Part shown: in pieces, positions 1 through 5,353 of the stretch | Layout: every line of letters begins with the position of its first letter | Position numbering within the stretch: the stretch's first letter is position 1 | Assembly (NCBI GenBank): GCA_016205045.1 | Contig: JACQJM010000092.1 | Location: 1 to 5,353 of the forward strand | From: Elusimicrobiota bacterium | GTDB taxonomy: Bacteria > Elusimicrobiota > Elusimicrobia > JACQJN01 | Direction: 5' to 3' | DNA length: 5,353 nucleotides | The notes under the pieces: model-generated | Told to the model about the DNA's origin: nothing | Databases searched by the model: none | The model's input: only the letters and a program-made list of their open reading frames with translations | Made by a program: the position numbers and the translations under genes

Positions 1-8
1 CTCCTATA

Positions 9-37
9 TTTACTATTATAGAAAAATTATATATAAT
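9..37 (+). promoter_or_regulatory. sigma70-like promoter of the structured RNA
   Basis: The -35 element is TTTACT (9-14, four of six consensus bases). A 17-base spacer follows, then a perfect -10 TATAAT (32-37). The predicted transcription start falls at about 43-45, which is exactly the first base of the closing stem of the downstream RNA fold. That agreement, and the intrinsic terminator on the same strand about 175 bases later, make this more than a chance AT-rich match. The local sequence is very AT-rich, and other TATAAT-like strings exist on the opposite strand, so direction rests mainly on the terminator. Confidence 0.6.
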
Positions 38-43
38 GTTCAC

Positions 44-219
44 GAGGGTCATCTCGCCTCAGCTGAGGAGTATCACTACCCCCTCAGCCTCGGCGATGAC
101 GTTACTCAAATCGCCTTATGGCGGTTCGATAACGATCGTAATGTGTCCAATAATAATGCGGATCATACGATACCTCCTCTTAAACCCCAACCTGTTTCAG
201 CAGGTTGGGGCCGTTTTTT
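44..219 (+). ncRNA. Unassigned small structured RNA, about 176 nt
   Basis: No open reading frame here looks coding, but the stretch folds by hand into a closed multi-branch structure. Seen directly: a closing stem GAGG 44-47 with CCTC 173-176. Arm 1 pairs GTCATC 48-53 with GATGAC 95-100, GCC 56-58 with GGC 92-94, and GCTGAGG 62-68 with CCTCAGC 82-88, leaving a 13-base loop with a C-rich end. Arm 2 pairs ATCGCC 110-115 with GGCGGT 120-125 around a TTAT tetraloop. Arm 3 pairs ATCGTA 135-140 with TACGAT 166-171 and TCC 146-148 with GGA 160-162. CGAT 127-130 with ATCG 135-138 is a competing local hairpin. A good promoter starts the RNA at the closing stem and an intrinsic terminator ends it. I do not recognise the consensus of tmRNA, RNase P RNA, SRP RNA or the common riboswitch classes. 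It could be a trans-acting small RNA, a 6S-like RNA, or an aptamer with attenuator serving the genes at 310-662. Unknown function; existence moderately likely. Confidence 0.55.
185..219 (+). terminator. Rho-independent terminator of the structured RNA
   Basis: A perfect 10-bp stem, CCCCAACCTG (185-194) with CAGGTTGGGG (201-210), encloses a six-base loop (TTTCAG). CCG and then six T (214-219) follow on the + strand. On the - strand the hairpin is followed only by TTTAAG, so termination should work on the + strand. It ends the RNA started by the promoter at 9-37. If that RNA is instead a leader for the genes at 310-662, this would be an attenuator, but I see no clear antiterminator pairing upstream. 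Confidence 0.85.
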
Positions 220-272
220 ACAAGGCTCATTATACCGCAACCATTATTAAAAGTCAATAGTCTGCTATGTTG

Positions 273-301
273 TTGAAGTCAAGATATAGTATTTTTAGTA
301 T
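273..301 (+). promoter_or_regulatory. Possible promoter of the two small + strand genes
   Basis: TTGAAG (273-278) is separated by 17 bases from TAGTAT (296-301), giving four of six consensus bases in each box. Transcription would start near 308, only about two bases before the ATG at 310. The first small gene would then be read from a nearly leaderless message, which fits its lack of a good ribosome binding site. An overlapping TATAGT (285-290) is a better -10 box but has no matching -35 at the right distance. The region just after the 185-219 terminator needs a new promoter, so one is expected here. Confidence 0.3.
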
Positions 302-309
302 GGGATAAA

Positions 310-456
310 ATGGATTACAAACAAGCCGTTAAGGACTTCCTCTCAGTAAAACCACCTCCGAACTGTAAGTGTGGCCATTCCAAGGACCGCCATGGTGGAG
401 CGGATTTTTCAGGGAAGTGTGCTAGGTGTGTGTGCAAGAAGTTTAGAAAGGGCTAA
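310..456 (+). CDS. Small Cys/His-rich, probably zinc-binding protein (48 aa)
   Basis: The 48-residue product starts MDYKQAVKDF and is basic at the end (KKFRKG). Seven potential metal ligands are packed into residues 19-42: Cys19, Cys21, His23, His28, Cys37, Cys40 and Cys42. They form a CxCGH...H pattern followed by GxCxxCxC and a KKF tail, an arrangement typical of very small zinc-ribbon-like proteins of unknown function in bacteria and phages. Binding of one structural zinc is inference; a nucleic-acid or protein-binding role is only a guess. The frame is closed by a TGA at 274-276, so ATG 310 is the only reasonable start. The ribosome binding site is weak (GGGA, four bases upstream), and a possible promoter at 273-301 would make the message nearly leaderless. 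The next gene begins 26 bases downstream and may be co-transcribed. The regular Cys/His spacing argues that the frame is real despite its size. Confidence 0.68.
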   Translation: MDYKQAVKDFLSVKPPPNCKCGHSKDRHGGADFSGKCARCVCKKFRKG

Positions 457-471
457 ATCTTGGGATTGACC

Positions 472-478
472 AGGAGGT
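472..478 (+). promoter_or_regulatory. Strong Shine-Dalgarno of the small membrane protein
   Basis: AGGAGGT lies five bases (counted from the last G of AGGAGG) ahead of the ATG at 483. It is a near-perfect ribosome binding site and decides both the start and the reality of a gene that would otherwise be too short to trust. It is exactly complementary to ACCTCCT at 172-178 in the structured RNA. Confidence 0.8.
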
Positions 479-482
479 AAAA

Positions 483-662
483 ATGAATTTTGTTTTAAAG
501 ATGTTATTCGGTGCTGTATGTGGATTTATGCTTTTGGGTCTCTTATGCTCATTGGGAATTATTGACCATGGCACCAGGGAAATAAATGGATTGATTATTA
601 CTTTCTCATTTTTTGGTTTTCTGATTGGTCCAAAACTTTTTGATTGGTTCTTCCGACGATAG
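483..662 (+). CDS. Small two-helix membrane protein (59 aa)
   Basis: The 59-residue product starts MNFVLKMLFGAVCGF. It has two hydrophobic segments, about residues 8-27 and 36-51, joined by a short polar turn holding DHGTRE (29-34). It ends in an aromatic and basic tail (FDWFFRR). By the positive-inside rule, Lys6 and the C-terminal Arg-Arg suggest a hairpin with both ends in the cytoplasm. I do not recognise a family; tiny hairpins of this type include stress peptides, holin- or toxin-like peptides and accessory subunits, and nothing here decides between them. A strong SD five bases upstream and a clean TAG stop support translation. The gene follows the Cys/His-rich gene by 26 bases on the same strand and probably shares its transcript. 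The base composition is noticeably T-rich, as expected for hydrophobic codons. Confidence 0.75.
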   Translation: MNFVLKMLFGAVCGFMLLGLLCSLGIIDHGTREINGLIITFSFFGFLIGPKLFDWFFRR

Positions 663-771
663 TTATTTGGGTTTGTGAACTATACTAACGCCTTTATTTT
701 ATCGCCCGACGGAGGGGAGGGAATTGGTGAGTTCGGGGAAGTTCTATTTAGAAAACTAAAAAGTTACGCTA
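663..771. other. Convergent intergenic gap with no clear terminator
   Basis: These 109 bases separate the TAG of the small membrane gene (+ strand) from the TAG of the large exported gene (- strand). I see no GC-rich hairpin with a T-tract on either strand. The only palindromic string is a weak AT-rich one near 740-758 (AGTTCT and AGAAAACT, needing a two-base bulge). No reading frame of note is present. Confidence 0.6.
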
Positions 772-3069
772 CTACTTCCCAGTGATCCTCTTGAGTCCCT
801 TGGAGACCGCATCCCAGGCTAAATAAGGATGCCCTTTAGATTTAGTATGCTCCTGGCCACACGTGTAGATCGCCACTATCCTTTTATCATTTATAGCAGT
901 GATCACCTTGCCAATATAAGGGCTCAAAGAAACTCTAGGAAAATCCTCATTGTTGGGCTGGACGCCTTCTGTTTTGTCTTGATCCACCATATCCTGGACA
1001 TATTTTTTGGCCATCGCTTTATTAGTTGCTTGACCAAAAATGGGGCTTCCCTTAGCAAAAGTGGCAAAGGTTTGATCTAATCTGTCCTTCCATTCCATCC
1101 CCCGAGGAAACACGAACATCGTAAGATTTCTATTTTCATTGGTGGGCACCACCTTCGCAATAGCCCAAGCGACTTTAGTCACCTCCACCGCATCCTCTCC
1201 TTCATCTTTCAGATTGGTCTTCAGGAAATCCTTGTCTATAAATATGCGGTGCTTGTCCTCTATTTCATCTGTTTTTACCTCTTCCACAAGCCCCATGTAG
1301 TTTTTAGTTCCAACCGTCACCAAAATCAGGTTACTGCCATCAATCTTCACATCCTGTAAAATTCCATTCCCCAGGATAAATTTACTCCCAAACACACAAA
1401 GCCTAAAGGAATTTTGCGCATCATGTCCCATGGGTTGATACACATACAGTCCCCACTTCTTCCCATCCCGAGACTGGAACGACGGGCTGCGAACATAAAT
1501 AGCCAAATTCAGGAGTCCCAGGTTAGGATCGTTCTGAGCGCATCGATCCAATTCACCCAAGTCGTCCGCTGGATTAGGAACGGTATCTTTCTTTCCCGCT
1601 TCAGGGCCTTCTAGCGGTGGGGGCGACGCGGCAACACCCTTTTCCTTAAACACCCATCTGGGCCCACCGGACTGTTTCTTGTCCAGAAAAGCTTCGTAGG
1701 TTTTTCCACCCGAGCGGACTTCAGGGGTCTTGTCCAACACATAGATGAAATCGGGCCGCAATTGTCGAGCATCGGAAATCAGCCCCGCTTTAAAAGCATT
1801 TACCAGAGATCTGGGGAAAAGGGTATAAGCACCCACCCCTCCATTTTCTTCCTTGCTGGTTCCCTGGACTCCCAAATAATAATCTTCTCCCAGACCAGCA
1901 TTCCTATCCACTACGGCCTGCATGCGGATGCGATACAGTTTATCCAAAGAGATGGGTTTGGTGTACTTTCCCGCTTTTACGTACACGCGAATGTCATCGG
2001 CTTCACGCTTTAATGTAACCGTCACCTTTCCTACTCCCAGTCCAAAGCTCTTGCGATTCTCACCCAGACCTATGCTTCCCCCCGTAACATTGTCTCTTAT
2101 ATTCGCATCCACCACCCGAATCTGATCTACGACCTTGCCATCCACCAATTTTGATGCCAACTGCACAGAGAGAGTCTTGCCCTTTCCTATGTCTATCACC
2201 CAAGACTGACCCGGATTTTTCAGCGTGCCATACCACGTTTCCCGGTCAAAATTAAACAGCACGAAGCGCGGCGTAGCAGAAGTGTCTCCAGGTTGTACGG
2301 CTGGAGGGGTCGGTTTAACAATTCGAGTAGAGTCCACATTGACCTGCGGCAGGTTCACGATGCCTCCACTCCAGAATGTGTCCTGTTTAACCGCGCCTGC
2401 TTCTGCTGCTTGAGAAGAATTGGCCTGGGCCAGCTCCTTCATCCTTTGCAGGAAAGCTATCCTTCCCCCTGTGCCTGAGAGCCGCTGTCTCAGATCGGCT
2501 AAATTTTTCTCTTCTCTTAAACTCTGTTCAAACCCGCTGGGAAAGAGCAGCGCTATAAAAAGAGCGGCATTGCCTTTAGGGTCTTTAATAATGTCCTGAC
2601 GGAACGAGGACCAACTCTGAACATCCCCAGCCCTCATCAAATCTTCTCCCACATTCTGCTCGGTTTTTAGAACCTTGTAAGCCAGGATTCCCGCTAACTG
2701 AGGATACCTGGCCAAAAGTTCGTCCAAGTTTTCCAATAAATAACCGGGATTGAGATGATCCTGCGTCAGCCCTGGAGTCTTGCTTAGAACGAAATCATAC
2801 GTTGCCTTGGAAAATCCTTTAGTCACCACCTGATTGGCCGCTTCTCTATATTCCTTTTGTACTACAGCAGATGAGGCTGCAGAAGCGACAGGTTTAGAAC
2901 TAGCCGCGGCGGTGGTGGGCGGCGCTTTGGAAGTTGTCTTACCGGCGGGAGGATTGGACGTCACAGGTTGGGGCGCAGGAACAGAAGCCACCTCAGTCAC
3001 TTCTGCGCCAAAAAGAGGCCCCATTAAAAACCCAACACTTAAGACTAAAAAGGATGAAAGCCTGCTCAT
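772..3069 (-). CDS. Large exported protein of unknown function (765 aa)
   Basis: I do not recognise this family. Starting from the ATG at 3069, residues 1-22 form a Sec-type signal peptide: Arg3, a hydrophobic core, then PLFGA with a possible cut after Ala22. Phe at -3 makes the cut site imperfect, and no lipobox Cys is present. Next come a Pro/Ala/Thr/Ser linker (23-69), a mainly helical domain (70-222) and a second linker (about 240-266). A beta-rich domain (267-476) has alternating hydrophobic strands around SWVIDIGKG and GVGKVTVTLKRE. A Pro-rich linker (480-502) precedes an alpha/beta C-terminal domain (503-765) containing all three cysteines (510, 558, 737). No catalytic motif, LPxTG, OmpA-like or repeat signature is visible. 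An in-frame GTG at 3078 would add three residues, but it lies inside the SD (GGAGG, eight bases before ATG 3069), so ATG is preferred. The gene sits 35 bases after another large gene on the same strand and is very likely co-transcribed with it. A periplasmic or surface role is inferred from the signal peptide and linkers only. Confidence 0.93.
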   Translation of the reverse strand: MSRLSSFLVLSVGFLMGPLFGAEVTEVASVPAPQPVTSNPPAGKTTSKAPPTTAAASSKPVASAASSAVVQKEYREAANQVVTKGFSKATYDFVLSKTPGLTQDHLNPGYLLENLDELLARYPQLAGILAYKVLKTEQNVGEDLMRAGDVQSWSSFRQDIIKDPKGNAALFIALLFPSGFEQSLREEKNLADLRQRLSGTGGRIAFLQRMKELAQANSSQAAEAGAVKQDTFWSGGIVNLPQVNVDSTRIVKPTPPAVQPGDTSATPRFVLFNFDRETWYGTLKNPGQSWVIDIGKGKTLSVQLASKLVDGKVVDQIRVVDANIRDNVTGGSIGLGENRKSFGLGVGKVTVTLKREADDIRVYVKAGKYTKPISLDKLYRIRMQAVVDRNAGLGEDYYLGVQGTSKEENGGVGAYTLFPRSLVNAFKAGLISDARQLRPDFIYVLDKTPEVRSGGKTYEAFLDKKQSGGPRWVFKEKGVAASPPPLEGPEAGKKDTVPNPADDLGELDRCAQNDPNLGLLNLAIYVRSPSFQSRDGKKWGLYVYQPMGHDAQNSFRLCVFGSKFILGNGILQDVKIDGSNLILVTVGTKNYMGLVEEVKTDEIEDKHRIFIDKDFLKTNLKDEGEDAVEVTKVAWAIAKVVPTNENRNLTMFVFPRGMEWKDRLDQTFATFAKGSPIFGQATNKAMAKKYVQDMVDQDKTEGVQPNNEDFPRVSLSPYIGKVITAINDKRIVAIYTCGQEHTKSKGHPYLAWDAVSKGLKRITGK

Positions 3070-3077
3070 ATGATTCA

Positions 3078-3082
3078 CCTCC
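3078..3082 (-). promoter_or_regulatory. Shine-Dalgarno deciding the start of the 765-aa gene
   Basis: On the - strand GGAGG occupies 3082-3078, and eight bases separate it from the ATG at 3069-3067. The upstream GTG (3078-3076) uses the last G of this same motif and so has no ribosome binding site of its own. Translation should therefore begin at 3069. Confidence 0.75.
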
Positions 3083-3104
3083 GCTGATTTACCCGCTTTC
3101 CCAC

Positions 3105-5353
3105 CTACTTTTTAGCCTCTTGAGCCACCGTCAAAGGGGATTGGCGTCTTGCATTCTCAAGAATCTGGTGGGCCACAACCCGAACTTCTTTCGCTTTTTG
3201 TTCTGAGGATGCGAAAAGAGCATCACTTTCCTTTTCTATCGAGGCGGCATCCACGGAAGAAGATGGGCTCTCAACTTGATCAATTAAAAGTACCCATGTG
3301 CTAGGATTTTGACCGCCCACCACAGTCAACACATCTTTTACGGCACTGCCCAGTTTGCTGTCATACACACCCACATCCTTTCCCTCACGGTCTACACCCC
3401 CGAAATAGGACGAATTAGTCACAAAACCTTCAGCGCCCTCCGCCAAGCCAACCGCTTCGTTAGCAGCCTGCCTCGTTTTCTCCACAGCATCCTTAGCTCT
3501 GGTCACAACATCATCCATGATCCCTTTGGCCATAACATTCTGAGGCTTGATTCTCTCCAGTGTTTTTGCCGCCCCATCTTTTCCATCTACTTTGTCCACC
3601 GCCGCATTCGTCTTTCCTCGGATAAACTGAGCGTCCAGATAAGCATCCTTCATCCATTTCCTGACGCTTTGATCCTCGTTGCCTATCCGCCTGTTGACTT
3701 CCATGGCCCGCGTCAAAGCTCTGGCTTTTATTTCCGTCATTGTTTTGACGTCTTTAGACCGCGTGGCCTGCTCAAATGCTGGTTTGTCCTCACTATAAAT
3801 CTTGCTCAGATTATTATCGATCTGCATTTCAACTTCTTTGGCTATGCCTAACCTCGTTCCTTTTAATTCCTCAGTTCCTTCTAATTCCTTAGCTTTTTTT
3901 TGAGCTTCGGAACTAAGCCCAATGGAATCACTCAACATCCTCATGGCAGCGCTGTAGTCGGATAGAGCCGCCACCATATCCGGTTTAGCGGGATCGGTGC
4001 TCTTGTTCCATTCCTGAATAGCCTCCCCGACGGTCTTACCCTGCAAAGAGGTAGGAGAAATAGCTTCATTAATAGCTTTCACGGCCACTGCAATGGCCGA
4101 TTTGGCCGCTTCTACTTTCTCTCCATAGTTTCCGCCACCCAACCCCTCTCCCTTCGGAGCATGAGGAATCAGCTTTAAAGGAGCCCCCATATACTTCATG
4201 ATGTTAGCGAAATGCAAAGGCCCGCCCCTGGTTTTATCTATAATACAGGTACATTTTCCCGTACCTGGACTTAACTTTCCGTCCGGATCTTTGATCCAGT
4301 ACATGCCATCCTCAGGACGACATTTAACGATTTCTCTCAGGGGATTCTCACTACAAAAATATTTTTTATCAGGATCGCTAAAGAAGTAGTCCGCCGCTCC
4401 CCCTCCTATCTTTTTAATTCCCTCATCCCGGAAAGCGCCGCACAGAAGGTCTCCCGTCACCGCCAACTGGCTATAGCTGCCCTTTGTGTTGTCCTCAAAA
4501 GATTTTTTGTCATCCCAGCGATGGGCCGTCCACCCACAGCCTTTCTCAAAAAGCATTTTTCTGCGCTCAAAAGCCTCGGAAAGAGTTTTCTCCATGATCA
4601 TTTTCCGGCGAATGAAGTCGAGAGACTCTCCTATATTTTTGGTGTCCTTGGTGGAACTGCCTGCGGGGTTTTTGTCCGCATCACCCTTTGCGGGCCCACC
4701 CGATCCGCTGCCGGTTCCGCTGGCTTGGATGGAATCTTTGGCCGCCTGTTCCAAACCCGCCGCCGCCCCTTGCTGAGGCATGCGGCTGGCCGCCTGATCG
4801 GCTTGAGATCTCAACTGTTCTAAGGCCCCTTTATTGGTAGAGGAGGGAGAAGTCTGGCCAACCCCTACATAATCCGGCAAAGCATTGGGACCGGCAAAGG
4901 ATTTGACAGCCGCACGCCCTGGGGCCCCCGCGGCGGAAGCCAAAACATCTTTCCCTGAAATAGGACTCGAAGCAGGGGAAGCCCCTCCCGTCAAAGCTCC
5001 CAATCCTCTTAAGGCTCCCTGAAGCGCAGGCTTAGGCACGGGAAGCCCGGCCCTGGATGTAGCCTCACCGGCGCTGGCTTTCAGTGCTTGGCCCAAGGCG
5101 TCCTTCACATCGGGCTGAGGCTGTTGAGGCCCTCCCGGTGCCATCACCAAAGAAGAGGGATCGCGAGCAGAGAGAGGGGTGATCACCTCTCCACTCTGGC
5201 CCACAGGAGCCCCTGGAGCAAACCCGCCTGTCCCCGTTTCATAGGGAGCGCCTGCCTCATTAAAAGCTCCCTCCCGGCTTCCAAATCCTTTCCCCAGACC
5301 ACCCTCTCCCGAGGGTTTGAGCATGAAGTATGTGGCCAAAGGAGTCAAAACCA
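3105..5353 (-). CDS. Large Cys-cluster/helical protein, 5' end cut off (at least 747 aa)
   Basis: I do not recognise this family. The frame stays open to the right edge. The first possible start inside the window is TTG at 5348, which has no room for a visible ribosome binding site, and the real start is probably outside. Counting from that TTG, residues 1-10 are hydrophobic (TPLATYFML) and may be the end of a signal or membrane segment. Residues 11-235 are low-complexity Gly/Ala/Pro/Ser. Residues 240-270 are a charged helix. Residues 271-370 hold all six cysteines (271, 303, 332, 343, 366, 368) with many aromatics and glycines. Residues 410-640 are Ala/Lys/Glu-rich and probably helical or coiled-coil. 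Residues 641-692 look like a small alpha/beta unit, and a helical tail ends in EAKK. An even number of cysteines confined to one compact segment suggests disulfides and hence export, or a metal site; this is inference. The stop lies 35 bases ahead of the signal-peptide protein at 772-3069, so the two form an operon. Confidence 0.9.
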   Translation of the reverse strand, partial: VLTPLATYFMLKPSGEGGLGKGFGSREGAFNEAGAPYETGTGGFAPGAPVGQSGEVITPLSARDPSSLVMAPGGPQQPQPDVKDALGQALKASAGEATSRAGLPVPKPALQGALRGLGALTGGASPASSPISGKDVLASAAGAPGRAAVKSFAGPNALPDYVGVGQTSPSSTNKGALEQLRSQADQAASRMPQQGAAAGLEQAAKDSIQASGTGSGSGGPAKGDADKNPAGSSTKDTKNIGESLDFIRRKMIMEKTLSEAFERRKMLFEKGCGWTAHRWDDKKSFEDNTKGSYSQLAVTGDLLCGAFRDEGIKKIGGGAADYFFSDPDKKYFCSENPLREIVKCRPEDGMYWIKDPDGKLSPGTGKCTCIIDKTRGGPLHFANIMKYMGAPLKLIPHAPKGEGLGGGNYGEKVEAAKSAIAVAVKAINEAISPTSLQGKTVGEAIQEWNKSTDPAKPDMVAALSDYSAAMRMLSDSIGLSSEAQKKAKELEGTEELKGTRLGIAKEVEMQIDNNLSKIYSEDKPAFEQATRSKDVKTMTEIKARALTRAMEVNRRIGNEDQSVRKWMKDAYLDAQFIRGKTNAAVDKVDGKDGAAKTLERIKPQNVMAKGIMDDVVTRAKDAVEKTRQAANEAVGLAEGAEGFVTNSSYFGGVDREGKDVGVYDSKLGSAVKDVLTVVGGQNPSTWVLLIDQVESPSSSVDAASIEKESDALFASSEQKAKEVRVVAHQILENARRQSPLTVAQEAKK

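Noticed and set aside
36..260. A 74-codon + strand frame crossing the structured RNA
   Set aside because: It runs straight through the perfect terminator hairpin, has no SD, and its ATG overlaps the -10 region of the promoter. The composition is not protein-like, and the RNA helices explain the sequence better.
1..310. Riboswitch controlling the 310-662 genes
   Set aside because: Kept only as an alternative. I see no antiterminator that could compete with the 10-bp terminator stem, a separate promoter candidate lies just before 310, and none of the known aptamer core motifs I looked for is present.
737..758. Weak AT-rich inverted repeat as a terminator for the - strand operon
   Set aside because: The stem is short, needs a two-base bulge, has almost no GC pairs and is not followed by a proper T-tract.
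2964..2973. CAGGTTGGGG, identical to the right arm of the terminator at 201-210
   Set aside because: It is a single 10-base match lying inside the Pro/Ala/Thr linker coding sequence, with no paired arm next to it. It is most simply a coincidence, not a repeat element.
3309..3851. A 180-codon + strand frame antisense to the upstream large gene
   Set aside because: It lacks a ribosome binding site, and its translation is rich in His, Ile, Phe and Ser as expected from the complement of a real gene. The - strand frame is far longer and has coherent domains.
1..5353. tRNA genes, CRISPR arrays, insertion sequences or phage attachment sites
   Set aside because: I found no cloverleaf with a CCA end, no regularly spaced direct repeats, no transposase-like frame and no terminal inverted repeats with target duplications.

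Overview
The window looks like chromosomal DNA from a bacterium. Shine-Dalgarno (SD) sequences of the AGGAGG/GGAGG type precede two of the genes, and there is a sigma70-like promoter and a textbook intrinsic terminator. The two large proteins appear to be exported, which fits a Gram-negative-type envelope, probably in a poorly characterised lineage. No marker gene allows a firm taxonomic call. By eye, the left 770 bases are AT-richer than the two large genes.

Layout. Positions 1-220 hold no convincing protein gene. They do contain a complete + strand transcription unit: a promoter (TTTACT, 17-base spacer, perfect TATAAT), about 130 bases that fold by hand into a closed multi-branch RNA, and a 10-bp GC-rich hairpin followed by six T. 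I read this as an unassigned small structured RNA of about 176 nt. Next come two short + strand genes: a 48-residue Cys/His-rich, probably zinc-binding protein (310-456) and a 59-residue two-helix membrane protein (483-662) with a strong SD. A 109-base convergent gap (663-771) follows.

The rest (772-5353) is a - strand operon of two large genes that I cannot assign to any known family. Transcription enters from the right edge. The upstream gene (5353 to 3105, 5' end cut off by the window) encodes at least 747 residues: a hydrophobic stub, a long Gly/Ala/Pro/Ser-rich stretch, a compact segment with exactly six cysteines, and a long Ala/Lys/Glu-rich helical region. After 35 bases comes a second gene (3069 to 772) encoding a 765-residue protein with a signal peptide, a Pro/Ala/Thr/Ser linker, a helical domain, a beta-rich domain, a Pro-rich linker and a C-terminal alpha/beta domain.

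How they may work together is inference. The two large proteins are probably co-expressed and act outside the cytoplasm, perhaps as parts of one envelope or secreted assembly. The small RNA carries an ACCTCCT segment complementary to SD sequences, including those of the 483-662 gene and the large - strand gene, so a translational regulator is possible. The best candidates for something undescribed are the small RNA at 44-219 and the exported two-protein operon.
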